Of a stretch of DNA of 64,000 bases, positions 1-11,800 are shown piece after piece. A model generated the notes under the pieces. That model searched no databases and was not told the DNA's origin. It saw only the letters and a program-made list of their open reading frames with translations. Position numbers and translations under genes: made by a program. Position 1 is the first letter of the stretch. Each line of letters starts with the position of its first letter. This DNA comes from Leptoclinus maculatus (taxonomy: Eukaryota; Chordata; Actinopteri; Perciformes; Stichaeidae), in the NCBI GenBank assembly GCA_032191485.1, contig JAVDOI010000003.1, positions 27,365,336 through 27,429,335 of the forward strand, given 5' to 3'.

Positions 1-1523
1 ATCTTATTGTGAAGGACAGAACTACGTTCCCGGATGTGTTGACAGCATTAATGGTAATTTTGGCGAACCTGTAACAAGCGAATATCCCCGAAAAACCAGC
101 AGCACCCAGTGTTTACAACATGGATAGAAGTTTGGACGGATTAGGCCAATAGCGACGCACGGCTAATTCACCGGCGTTAGCGTCCTTTTAACGACTCTGG
201 TAAAGGCAAAGCTAACTTTAATAATTACAACGATATTTAGTTCGAAAGGTACGAAGTTAAACTTTAGTTTAACACCATTAAATCAACTGAAAACATTACA
301 CGATAATTTTAATCAATATTTTAAGTTTATTGGAACAATAGCTAAAAACGATTTGCAGAAGCCGGCCGGCGTTTGCAGAAGCCGGCAGTTAGCATCAAGC
401 TACTTTTGTTTCGCCAGCAACAACAACGCTACTTCCGGTTTGTATTCCTTGAGAATTTAAAGCCTCTTCCTTGAATTAAATGACAAGAAATGTTGACTTT
501 ATCACAAGAACTGCACAGATTATGTTTTTAAGAAATAGTTCCTGCCTTTTATCCCCTCGCTTTGTAAGACAAAACTACATTTTTTCAGTCAGTCAGCCAT
601 ACTGGAGAATGTTGACATCAACATGTAACGTTACGACTTCTGGTTGTATTTTTCAAAATAAAAGACGGGATTTTCCAAACTGACAAGAAAATACATTTGT
701 TTACTTTTGAGTATTCCCGTCAGTTCTACTAATTCTGCTGCACCACATTTTGGAGGCAGATCTATTTTTTACTATTCAATTTATATGACTTATTTGAATA
801 TGATGCTTTATTATGAACGGTGGTGGAAAATAAATATGTAGCCCATGTTTACTCACGTATTTTTAAGTACCTGTACTTTATTATTTACATTTTGAGGGTT
901 AGGAAAGCCTACAACAGTACGTGTATAAGCACGGGTTCTTAAAATGACCTCCACCACAGAGAGCTGCAACTGTAAACAGCTGGTGTACAGTTAAATGGCA
1001 ATTCATCTCTAAAAAAATATAAATTTATAGTAGTCTATATCTTGCTCATAAAACGTCTGAATGCAGGACTTGTAATAGGCTATTTTTACACTGTGGTAGT
1101 GCTGCTTATAGCTAACTATCTGACCACTTCTTCCACCACTATGAACTACACTACCCAGCAGCTAGCGTTAAAGCAGTTAGCTCCCACTCAACAAGCTAGC
1201 TACAACGTCAAATACAGCTTTAAACGATGTACATATGTAATAATGATTAGATTATATCATCTTGATGGCTTAACATTCACGTGGTCTATCTGGCTGTATA
1301 ATGTATATGTATATACTTGTGGTAAAAAAGTATTTTGACGTTTTAAAGGCGGAACTAACATTCCGGAACCATTCCATGGCGTTCTCCGTGCTTCTTCGGA
1401 ACGTTTTGGATGTCACCCCAGTGTCTGCTAGGCACAACAACATTGCCTCTGCTGTTCGCTTCTTTGTAGGAAAGAAGTTGTATCATTAAAAAAAGTGTCA
1501 TTCTCTACCTCAACAGCTACGAC
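1..1523. promoter_or_regulatory. Region 5' of ccnc, presumed promoter and 5' UTR
   Basis: No convincing coding exon is seen on either strand. The region is moderately AT-rich with a short GC island near 360-440. There a 16-base direct repeat (GTTTGCAGAAGCCGGC) occurs twice, and an ETS-type site ACTTCCGG follows at about 431. At about 1145-1162 the sequence ACTACACTACCCAGCAGC resembles the ZNF143 motif (ACTACAnnTCCCAgcATGC), which is common at housekeeping promoters. The transcription start of ccnc probably lies just upstream of its ATG at 1524. The ETS site near 430 could belong to a divergent gene starting off the left edge, but nothing in the window proves that. The promoter role is inference from position and motifs. 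Confidence 0.35.
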
Positions 1524-4500
1524 ATGGCGGGAAACTTCTGGCAAAGTTCTCATTAGTAAGTTTTTATTTAAAATGTGACTTGTTACGTCTTTATTTAGCA
1601 AACCAACGTCTGTGTTGTGAGGCCTAGCGTTAGCTTTGTGCGGGTTTATCGTAACTGTCTCCTGAACTGTTGCCACGATACATACAGACCAAGTTTAATA
1701 AAGACTGAAGAACAAACATATTAAAGACACAGTTTGTTCTTATTTATATTAACTTTTATAATCTATGCTTTGTGGCAGCAACACAGACGGCTAACGGTGG
1801 TTTATGCTGCTGTGCTACCCGCTAGCTTGGTTGATGACAGTTTAAATAACCAACATAACTATGAGAATATTGAGGTAATATTGGTTTGTTTAATTTGTTA
1901 AAGTCTGCAGTGGGTTCTGGACAAGCAGGACCTGATGAAGGAGCGCCAGAAGGATCTGAAGTTCCTCTCAGAAGAGGAGTACTGGAAGCTGCAGATATTC
2001 TTTGCTAATGGTATCTGTTCAATTTGAGTTTTTACAAGAAATTACACAACATCAAATATATTTGTGACTTCCAGTCCAACTGAAATGTAGTCATCTTATT
2101 TTACTTTAAGTTATTTAACGTGTAATTGTGTCTCTTTCAGTGATCCAGGCTTTGGGGGAACACCTGAAGCTGCGGCAGCAGGTCATTGCCACTGCAACCG
2201 TTTACTTCAAACGCTTCTACGCCAGGTATCCCATCATATGATATAAGAATACATATTATCTAGGACTGTGGTTATAGTCATTTGGTTGTACAACTCAAAT
2301 GTCGTTACAGCTGCACAACGTTTGGCAAACTTCACCGACATTCTTATCAGCATCGGTGAAGAAGTCTTGTCTGCTTGGCTATTGTTTTCTTTATCTCCTT
2401 TTGTTTGCAGGTATTCCCTGAAAAGTATAGATCCAGTGCTCATGGCTCCTACCTGTGTTTTCTTGGCTTCTAAAGTTGAGGTATGGAAAATTCTGTGTAC
2501 AAGAATTTTTAGTAAAGTAGTAGCTTCTGTTGTATATGTGCTCTGCTTATCTGTTCTGTGCTCAACACTTTTATGCTCACTCAGGAATTTGGAGTTGTGT
2601 CCAATACCCGGCTAATCTCTGCAGCAACGTCTGTGTGTAAGTCGCCATTTTTTCTCTTAATATTTCCTAAACTTGAAAACGGTACAAATCGCTCAAAATT
2701 GTGTTTCTTCTGCAGTGGAGATGTTATAATCATGTTTGCTTTCTCAAACAGTGAAAACCAGGTTTTCCTATGCTTTTCCTAAGGAGTTCCCTTACAGAAT
2801 GAATCATGTAAGTAAAATGTTTGTGTAACAATTCATTTCATGCATTTAGATGCTGTTATCCAGAGCGAACAAAAAAAATATCATTAGAAATAACATTTGT
2901 TAAACAGTAATTGCAGCAATGAGGACAAGTAAAGTCTTAACTCTGTGAGCAATCTAATAACACAGGTGTGTGTGTGTGTGGGTGTGGGTGTGTGAGAGTG
3001 ATGCACATGACACTAAACAAAGTAGCGATGTGTTTCAACTTGGTAGTTCCTGCTTCCTCTGCAAAGTTATTTATGCACTGCCTCGCTACATTACAGCGTA
3101 CCAGGAGCCCCTTACACTGTAACACGGTGTTGCCATGTCGGAGTCCATCAATACGTGAGATTCCGCAACTAATGTTCGCAAACCTATGATACAAATCCTA
3201 TTGCTGTGGGAGTTGGCTTCGACCACAGCTACCCGTGTGCAAGCGTTGGCTCTGCATCTCCAGCGAGTCGCCAGGACCTCCCTGGGGCTGTTCTGACATG
3301 CTGCCTGTCTGAAAGCTGTGTAAACTATTATTTATAGTGAGCCATTGCGGTGCGATAAAAGAAGGGAGTGGTTCACATAGCAGAGAATTGAGTTAGCGGG
3401 GGTGCTGCAACTCCTACGCAAGCTTGTTTGAATACATGTTAAAATATAATTTAAAGCAAAATATAGATTTATATTTATAGTATTTGAGTGTGATTCAGTG
3501 AGGGAGTGGAAGCTTTGAAGTGCTCATTCACAACATACTGTCGCATGAAAATACATGCACACTTATTATGAATGAAACATAATAAACCACCCAAAGATAT
3601 ATTCTACTTGAAGCATTATTTTCAGCCTGTCAAGGATGTATTTATACACATGAAATACATATATGCACTGTAATAGAATATAATGAATTCACATACAGCA
3701 TCCGTCTTTCAGTGTTTTATTGCAATACAAATGTGGATCTCCTCGCCGGTGTGGGAAGAGCAAGAGATACTGAATGAAGCTCAGATAAAGATACTTTGTG
3801 TTTTTCGTTTGTTTGAATGAGGGAAGAGTTCCACTGTCATACGAGCTCTCAAAAGTTATAATTCTGTTTTCTGCCCACTGTTTGGAAATAGTATCATTAA
3901 ATATAGATGTGCTGGGTGCTTCCATATAGGAGGAAACGGTCTGAGTGTTGGCTGAGAAGCTGAAGGCTGCATTCCACTGTTGGTAGAAAGAGACAAAGCT
4001 CATAGGCAGATCAGTGTAATATTAGACAGTATCACATAATCATAAGTAAATAGGTTTATACCTGCCATACACAATATATGTGTTTTGTTAGACCCTATGA
4101 CGAAGGTGCCAAAGTGTTGTATGTGTTTGTATTGTAGAAACAGGTTCAGTTTAACCGGTCTAATATGTTAAATACAATTTAAATGTGTGTCTTTTACAGA
4201 TATTAGAATGTGAGTTCTACCTTCTGGAGTTGATGGTGAGTGGAGAGAGCTTTGCGTCATCGCTGCTGTACTGTAAGCTGTATTCTTGATTAGATGCTTG
4301 GATTACTTATTGTTGTCTTTTTTTCAGGACTGCTGCCTGATAGTGTACCACCCCTACAGACCACTGCTGCAGTATGTGCAGGATATGGGACAGGAGGACA
4401 TGCTGCTGCCCCTGGCCTGGTACGATACCGTCTGTGTGGAGTTATCCGTCTCTTTTGACGTCTTTGAGTGCTAGATTTAGCTGTTGTTGGTAGATTTACT

Positions 4501-5970
4501 CAGTGTGTGTGTGCTGTTATCTATCTGAACCAGGCGAATAGTGAACGACACATACAGGACGGATCTGTGTCTGCTCTACCCTCCCTTCATGATTGCCTTG
4601 GGTAAGATTTGTCCCCATGCGTTTCTCATTGCAGCTGTTTAATGTAGTTACTGACTTAAAATAAGAATATTAGCTGTGACATGATCCGCTCTTTTCCTCT
4701 CGCAGCCTGTCTGCACGTTGCCTGTGTGGTACAGCAGAAGGATGCCAGGCAGTGGTTTGCAGAGCTCTCTGTTGACATGGACAAAGTAAGAATATCACAT
4801 TCTCAAAAAATCCCTTTTTACATGTTTTAGAATCTGAATTAATTAAGGTCGAGACACATACACATACATCAACTTTTCTCAGAGTGTCACATACTTCTAA
4901 TAAATACTGGTAGATAACTCATTTCACTTTGGGACTATTTTGTATTGAGCAGCTGTGGATCCACATACGTTTACTTCGGTTTTTGTTTTTCCTCTCAAGA
5001 TCCTGGAGATCATCCGTGTCATTCTGAAGCTCTATGACCAGTGGAAGAATTTTGATGACAGAAAGGAGATCGCTGCCGTGCTAAACAAGATGCCGAAGCC
5101 CAAACCTCCTCCCAACAGGTGAACATGACTCTGCTCTGTGTGTGTAAACCTGTAGTTAAGTTAAGGCCCACTTTTCCAAAATAAATGCTAAAAAAAATTA
5201 CATGAAAAAAAAAAAAAAAAAAAGGTTGAAAAACTAAACTGGGGTGTAAATGTGTTTTACGCCACTGTGAGCTGTAATGAGCCAAATATGTATACCATTT
5301 ACACAGATGATTGTATTGTAGTGTTGTTGTTGTTGTTATGATGACTTTCTGTTGTGCCTGCCTGCACTGCCCTGGTGCTCTGTTTTAAAGTCTCTCTGGA
5401 GCTTTAATGGTTTTAGCAGCTCATTTGACAGAATTTCACCACATTGATCACCGCCTGCTGTTATGAATCCTAATTCAATGTATTCAGGGTCGTATTTCCT
5501 CGACGCACGCTGTGGAGCTTTTACTGGCGCAGTGTTGTCTTGTCTCTCACATCACTATCCAATTTTCATCACTGAATCCAAAGAAACGTTGGCTGGCTAG
5601 CAGCGGCAGAACACGTTTGTCTCTACCTGATGATGCATCCTGATTGAACTGGTCATTGACTTTATGCATTTTAATTTGACGCTTTATTTTTTTTGTGAAT
5701 TCTTGAGCACATTTAAAAACTAGCTAGCTAGCTTTATAAATTAGGAAGTAATTTAATTTTGAATCAAATCCAACCATTTGGCAGTACCTCCACTGAGCAC
5801 AAAGCTGCGTTTACTTGCTGTCATAATATCCTACAACTACATTTTGCTAAGCCGCACACCTTCAAGTCCTACTATATCTCAGCTGTGTGTCATTCTTTCT
5901 TCCGTCTGTCTACAGTGAGAGTGACCAAAGCTCCAATGGGAACCAAAGCAACTCCTACAGCCAGTCCTAG
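1524..5970 (+). CDS. ccnc: Cyclin C (Mediator kinase-module cyclin), complete, 12 exons
   Basis: Coding exons join 1524-1555, 1904-2010, 2141-2225, 2411-2480, 2585-2636, 2752-2807, 4200-4235, 4328-4419, 4534-4601, 4706-4785, 5000-5118 and 5916-5970. All borders are GT-AG and phases are consistent, giving 852 nt and 283 residues, the same length as human cyclin C. The protein begins MAGNFWQSSHYLQW and ends SNSYSQS, both hallmarks of the family. Two cyclin boxes fall at about residues 40-145 and 150-250; the first includes LKLRQQVIATATVYFKRFY and ends before the invariant KVEEFG. Cyclin C activates CDK8/CDK19 in the Mediator kinase module, which represses or tunes RNA polymerase II initiation; in stress it can also act at mitochondria. 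Conservation is near complete except in the C-terminal tail (SESDQSSNGNQ). The start is the only in-frame ATG preceding the family N-terminus. Introns are short except intron 6 (1.4 kb) and intron 11 (0.8 kb). Confidence 0.97.
2808..4199 (+). other. ccnc intron 6
   Basis: This is the longest intron of ccnc. It holds a short interrupted GT tract near 2966-2992 and otherwise unremarkable AT-rich sequence. Short open frames on both strands (for example 3689-4003 minus) show no family resemblance and no splice logic, so no gene is called. Confidence 0.6.
5119..5915 (+). other. ccnc intron 11
   Basis: This intron holds a run of about 19 A from 5205 to 5223 and a short GTT repeat near 5320. No coding or RNA feature was recognised. 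Confidence 0.6.
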
Positions 5971-6389
5971 CGTGGCGTCTCTCTCTGTGGGAATCCATAA
6001 TGCTGATGTAGAGAAGGGGGAATCTTTTAAATGTCACACAGCACGACCGTTGTGACGGGGGAAAAAAAACCACCACGTTTCAGCCAACCCGAGATGCCCC
6101 TTCACGTCTTCACTCTTCCCTTCTATGAAAAATTATGGATTGAGCGAGTAGCCACTGAAATATCTCGAGGAGGCTCTGTGCTCTGCTCCGGACTTGAAAA
6201 CGAACTTAAAACTGAGGAACATTTAACGGTAGAGGGGGGGGGGGGGCTGTGAATGTGGCAAAAAACAGAAGAAACCTGCTTTAATATCATTGTGATGATC
6301 CTGACAATCTTGAACATCCCCGAGGAGCGACTCCTTTCACGTGGCGCTCCGTGGGATTCGAGAAAACTTGATCACAAGTACTGTGTGCG

Positions 6390-6422
<33 letters not shown>

Positions 6423-7655
6423 ACAATGTGAGTGGCCAGTCTGGGTGGGTTTTCATTCCTCAGGGACTTTAGTAGTCTTCTCTGTAAAATGATTGGATCC
6501 TGTGCAGATCTGATTGGACATCACCCTGTTGCAGCTGTGATGTGATTGGATGCCCTGCCCTGTCAGGTGTCTGCTGGTTGATCTTGAACCATGGCCGGAA
6601 AAAAATCCCACGTGAGGCTCCTCGTTATTGTAGAAATTAATTCTTTGAATACAATGATTTACTGTTTTGAATCATGACAACTGCGCCTCGTCCATCCCCG
6701 CCCTCCTCCCTTTTGTAAATAGCCTTATAACTCTTATTCCTTTTATCTTTTGGTTTAATTAAGGAAACGTAAATGGAAATCATGAGCTGGTATAGCTTTG
6801 TGCTAGTGCGTCAAATATAAGGGCCCTTTGTTTCCTTCACCATCATGATTCTGTTGCCAAGCTTATTCTTCATTTTCATCTATTACGCTTTAGTTGTAGA
6901 ATGAGTTGCCTAAAGCTATGTTTAGTCATTTTTTTTGTTTTTAATTTGTCAAAGGATTTTTTTTTTTTTGGGCCAAAACGCAAATTACAATCGTTCTAGA
7001 TTTGTTGCAAACTTTTTGGTTGTACATTCTTATTTTAAATCTACCATCTGCCATCTATTCAATCGCTTTATTGTGGCAATATATCTGTGCATATACCTGT
7101 ATATGTCTCTATATTTGTGTGATGTAATGCTGTGTGTGGCTGTACTCGAAAACAAGGTGCTTGAAAAGCCTTACAAAATGAAAGCTGCTGGTTACAGAGA
7201 ACACCCTTCGTAAAAGCACATTGTCCCGTTCAGGCCAGCTGGAAAATGCATTTTAGGGTTGAATGTTGTTGCATTGCTCGGATGCATCTTGTTTTTCCCC
7301 TTGATGGTTTCCTGAATGTCTTATTGTCACTATTGGAAAAACAACTGAAAAGGTACAGAAACATGGTGTTAAATGCCACTAGCACTTCACTTTCACACAC
7401 TGAGACAAAGAGACAGAGAAGTCACTGAGGCCACTATGATGCCGCCTTGTTCTGCTTTGCCGTCTGACATTTTCCTTCAGCGGCCTCCATCTGTCACACG
7501 ACATTACTGGGCTTGAACATTTAAAGGGCTTCACCACGCCTAAATAATCCTACTGTTCTGGTAAAAACACATTTTCCCAAATTGTTTTATTACTTGAATG
7601 TCTGTTTATTCATTTTGGAGGATCATTTATGGTAATAAAAATGTATGATGTGCAT
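5971..7655 (+). other. ccnc 3' UTR and probable polyadenylation signal
   Basis: After the ccnc stop there is no further coding exon. A (GT)n tract lies at about 6386-6421. The clearest polyadenylation hexamer is AATAAA at 7634-7639, which would give a 3' UTR of about 1.7 kb. Shorter isoforms are possible. The end point is an inference from the hexamer only. Confidence 0.4.
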
Positions 7656-8890
7656 AACAAAGAGGTTCACTGCTGTTATTCAAGCTGGTCTTTGGGGGAA
7701 TCTTCCAGCATGTTACAAAAGTCTTATTCAGGCCCATTACCTAACCTCAATGTCACGTCAACACAATGACTGTGGTAGGACCCCTAGTGGCAACAACAAA
7801 GAACACATTCAATATCAGTTATGACATTTCAGAAAAGTATATGTTTAATAACAGAGGTTAAGAAGATGTGAGTTAATTGACTTCATGGCATCAGAGGATG
7901 TATGTACCTGTAGTTGCATCCAGGAGATGATGGTACCATGGGGTACATTCAGTACCCGTGACGTCACACTAGGTGCGTGAAGCCAGCAGAGAGAAACCTC
8001 ACGGCAAGCTGCAGCATTTCAAAATAAAATCATAGGATTTTCTTTATTTTTTTTTATTTACTTACTTAAAAAGTAAAGTGGCAACAGTGAATGGGGCATA
8101 ATGCTGTATGATTAATGCAGTATGGGTGAATACATTTCAAGCAAAACAATATTTGCAGTAATATTGCCTTAAAGGGATAAAGGATAACATTTACTTTTTC
8201 AGACAACGTAGGGGCATGATTGTGTTATTCTGTGTATGTTCGAGGTTCATTATTTTTCAAATATATTTTAGTTTATATTATTCCACTCCTTTGGTTGTAG
8301 CAAGGCCTGAAAGAGCGAATTTCTTTCTTATTTAGTAGTTCTATTCCTTACATTTAACTCGTAAAAATCTGTTCTTGCTTGTTTTGTTACATAGTTATTG
8401 TGGTCATATTAGTAGCAGTGGCTCTATAGGCCTAAACTATGTATTACTTTGTATTAGTATCGCGCTCACTTGGCCGTATCAATCAAAAAGGTTTGGTGTT
8501 TGTCAAATGATCACAATTCATCAAAAGTAAACCAAGGACTGTTGTGTCTCCCATGGAGTCAGGGTCAGTTTGACTGGTTAGTTATGCCCATTTCTAATAC
8601 AAACTGCAAACACGAATCAACTTTTATTTTTTGAAAAGCAACCGGAAGCGTTGTTGTTTATCTGTCTAACTTGATAGCGTTAGGTGAGAAGCTGTATCCA
8701 GCGAGCTCCGAGCGGGCTGCGGAGGATGTCGACCCCGCTGCGGGGACAAGCTCCGGGCGGGACGCTCGTGTCCAGTCGGCCGCTCCTCGCACAGTCGCAC
8801 CGCACCCGCAACTTTCTGCACCCATGAAGCCCCCGCTGATGAAGCCCCGAGCTGCCAGAGTGAGGCGGAAAGTGGCCCGAGAAAGAGAGC
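7656..8890 (+). promoter_or_regulatory. ccnc-faxc spacer with faxc promoter and 5' UTR
   Basis: From 7656 to about 8640 the sequence is AT-rich and featureless apart from a T-rich stretch near 8040-8060. From about 8680 to 8890 it becomes GC-rich with many CpG dinucleotides, as expected for a CpG-island promoter and 5' UTR leading into the faxc ATG at 8891. Open frames here (8671-8943 plus, 8680-8892 minus) are explained by GC content and do not resemble known proteins. Confidence 0.5.
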
Positions 8891-11800
8891 ATGTACTGGC
8901 GCGTCGGGTTTGCCTGGACGGGGTCGTGTCTGGTCGATCTTAGCCAGAACCAGAGCTTCTCCTCCGGCCTGCTGGGCTCCGATGAGCAGCTCTCGTTTTA
9001 TGGGGAAATTATCGCCTACCCACTGCAGGACTACGGGGGGATAATGTCAGCCCTGGGCTCGGACTCGTGGTGGCGGAAGACGCTGTATTTGACTGGAGGT
9101 GCTCTGCTCGCCGCCGCTGCTTATTTGCTGCACGAATTGCTGGCCATCAGGTAAGCAACAACACGGAGGCCGTCAGAGGTGTCCCCGTGTAGAAGCTGCA
9201 GAGCTCATCACCTTCCACGCTCGGGCCTCTTGGGCCACGATCAATCACGATCAATCCGAAAACCCACTGCTCAGCTCATTCATGTTTTCACTCTAATTCT
9301 CTGCAGGTCTTTATTTATTTTTCTCTGGGGTTTGATGTTACTTAATCTCATCAGGCTGGGAGGGGTGAGAGCGGAGTCAGTGGAGAATAAGGAATCGTGA
9401 GTGGGTGGATGTGATGTAACAGAACCCCCCCCCCACCCCCGACTCCCTCCTCACAAACACACATTAGGGAATTTCTATCCTTATTGGCGTATTTTATGTG
9501 GATTAATGACAGAGGTGACCAGCAAGGGTCATGACTTTCGGGCTTGGTCATTCAAAGCGATTAAAAAAATGATAATAGCTAATTTATAATATTTGTCAGA
9601 GAGGTTCGTCTTGTGGCCTTTTTGTCAAGCAGCTCTATTGTCACATGAACTGACATTATAGACTTTGACAGCGAGTCACTTTCATTTGTCTGCATCTCAA
9701 GGACGAGGTGACGTGAAGCCTTTAGGTTCATCTTGTTTGCTTTATTGAGACCCCCTCCCCCCGCTCCTCACACACGTTCCGGTGTTTGGTTTCAGGCAAA
9801 AGCACTGCAGTTATGTGAAAAAACAACCTTCAATGTAAACAGTTTAACGCCAAAGCCCCAAACATACTGATATTTACAAACGGAAAAGGTAAAATGATGG
9901 ATATGAATGTATTTGTTGTTTATTGTTATTGATTATTCACTGTCAGGTCTTTTGTTTTTAACATGTCTCGGGTTACCTGCAGCTAAAGCCTACAGCAATA
10001 GGCCTACAACAGTCAGTCAAAATAAAAGCCTTGTTCGAGTATTTGAATAAAGTTTAAGTGAGGTGATGTTAGCTCAACTAACAGCGTGTGGCATTCTGCG
10101 GTGTGTAGGCCTTCTACATTATACCGGTATACTAAAGCTGTCTTTAATGCGATGTCGATTTGTATAGAGAAATACAGGCTGTTCATGGTGCAGTTAAATA
10201 TTAAACGGGATGGACTTCATCCCGACTGGCGGGTCATCTTTCGGGACATGCAGCTCTGTGTCTATAGGCTTTTATTGTATGTTACCCTCATTAGGTTATT
10301 GCACCAAAACCAGTTTATTTACGAGTGGTCCGGCATTTCAGCACCACCCTGAAATAGACAGCTCCTTTACTCGGAGGCTTGTTTTTACGTTTCAGCACTT
10401 CACGCAGCGGACAGCTCCCTTTAATTCTGCATTGTGCCCACCTGAGTTTGTTGCCATTTGCAGGGCCTGCCCTTGTCCGTGAAATAGCCCCCAATAGTAC
10501 CCATGAATGCACCATAATCCTTCACCGGGGTGTGATTCATTATTTTGACATTGCAGTTTTCCTTGGCCCGTATAAATGGCAATTACTCAGGGCAGCTAAA
10601 GGACCTTGGTTGCAGATGATTTGATTTATTCAATCCACCTCCTTCTACACACACACACACACACACACACGTTTGTTGTTGTTGTTTCAAGACTTCTGCG
10701 TGAACAGCTCTGTCTCCTCCACACAGAAAAGAGGAAGAGCTGGACTCCAAAGATGCCATCATCCTCCACCAGTTCTCCAGGCCCAAAACTGGTGTCCCCT
10801 CCTTGTCCCCTTTCTGCCTTAAGATGGAGACCTACCTCCGTATGGTTGACCTGCCCTACCAGGTACAGCTGTGGTTATGAGTCTGCCCTACTGTTTTTCT
10901 TTTATTCTCCTAAGGTGCATGTTTACAATTGAGTGTGAGGACGTTTTAATCCCATTTTTTTTTCTTACTGTTAGTTTTTAAGTAAAATTAGATGTTTTGT
11001 TTTGATCTGATTCAAATTAAATTCACTTAATACCGATCACCAACTACTTCCTCAATCTGTATATTATTCCCTGAATATGTTTTCTCGCAGAACTACTTTG
11101 ATGGGAAGCTCTCACCACAGGGAAAGATGCCGTGGATTGAATACAACCAGGAGCAGGTGTGTGGTACGGATTTCATCATCGACTTCCTGGAGGAGAGGCT
11201 GGGCGCGAGCCTCAACATGAGCCTGACTCCACAGGAGAAGGCCGTGTCTCGCGCCATCACCAAAATGGTGGAGGATCATTTCTACTGGTGAGGAACCCCC
11301 ATAAAGTTCAAACAGCGTTTTTGTTGTTGTTGTCTTAGAACAGTGCAGTTTCATTGTAAGGAGCAGGAGTGGGACATCTTTTCAAAGAGGATTCTTTTTC
11401 ACCCATTATTTGAAATGTAACTAACTTGTGCACATGTGTGTTTTTTTTGTTGCAGGACCATAGCTTACTGTCAGTGGGTGGACAACCTGGAGGAGACCCA
11501 GAAGATGCTGTCTGTGAGCGGGCCGCTGAGTGACCTGCTCAAGTGGATCCTGAGTCATCTGACCGGTGGAATCGTCAAGAGGGAGATGTATGGACACGGG
11601 ATCGGACGGTTCTCTGAAGATGAGGTTTACGCCCTGATGGAGAAGGACATGCGCACCCTGGCCACTCTACTAGGTGAGAAATCTGGAAAAAAAAAATGTT
11701 TTAATTTGTATCTAATTTGGAAGATTAGAATCTATTATAATATATTCGTGGGGTTTATTGTGATTTGCAGAAAATAATGTATAAACGGCTTTATTGGACA

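Noticed and set aside
1..480. Possible first exon of a divergent gene on the minus strand
   Set aside because: An ETS-type site is present, but no open frame or splice site supports an exon within the window.
2708..2715. Alternative acceptor TTCTGCAG at the end of ccnc intron 5
   Set aside because: Using it would add out-of-family codons; the acceptor at 2750-2751 restores the conserved VLKTRFSYAFPKEFPYRMNH.
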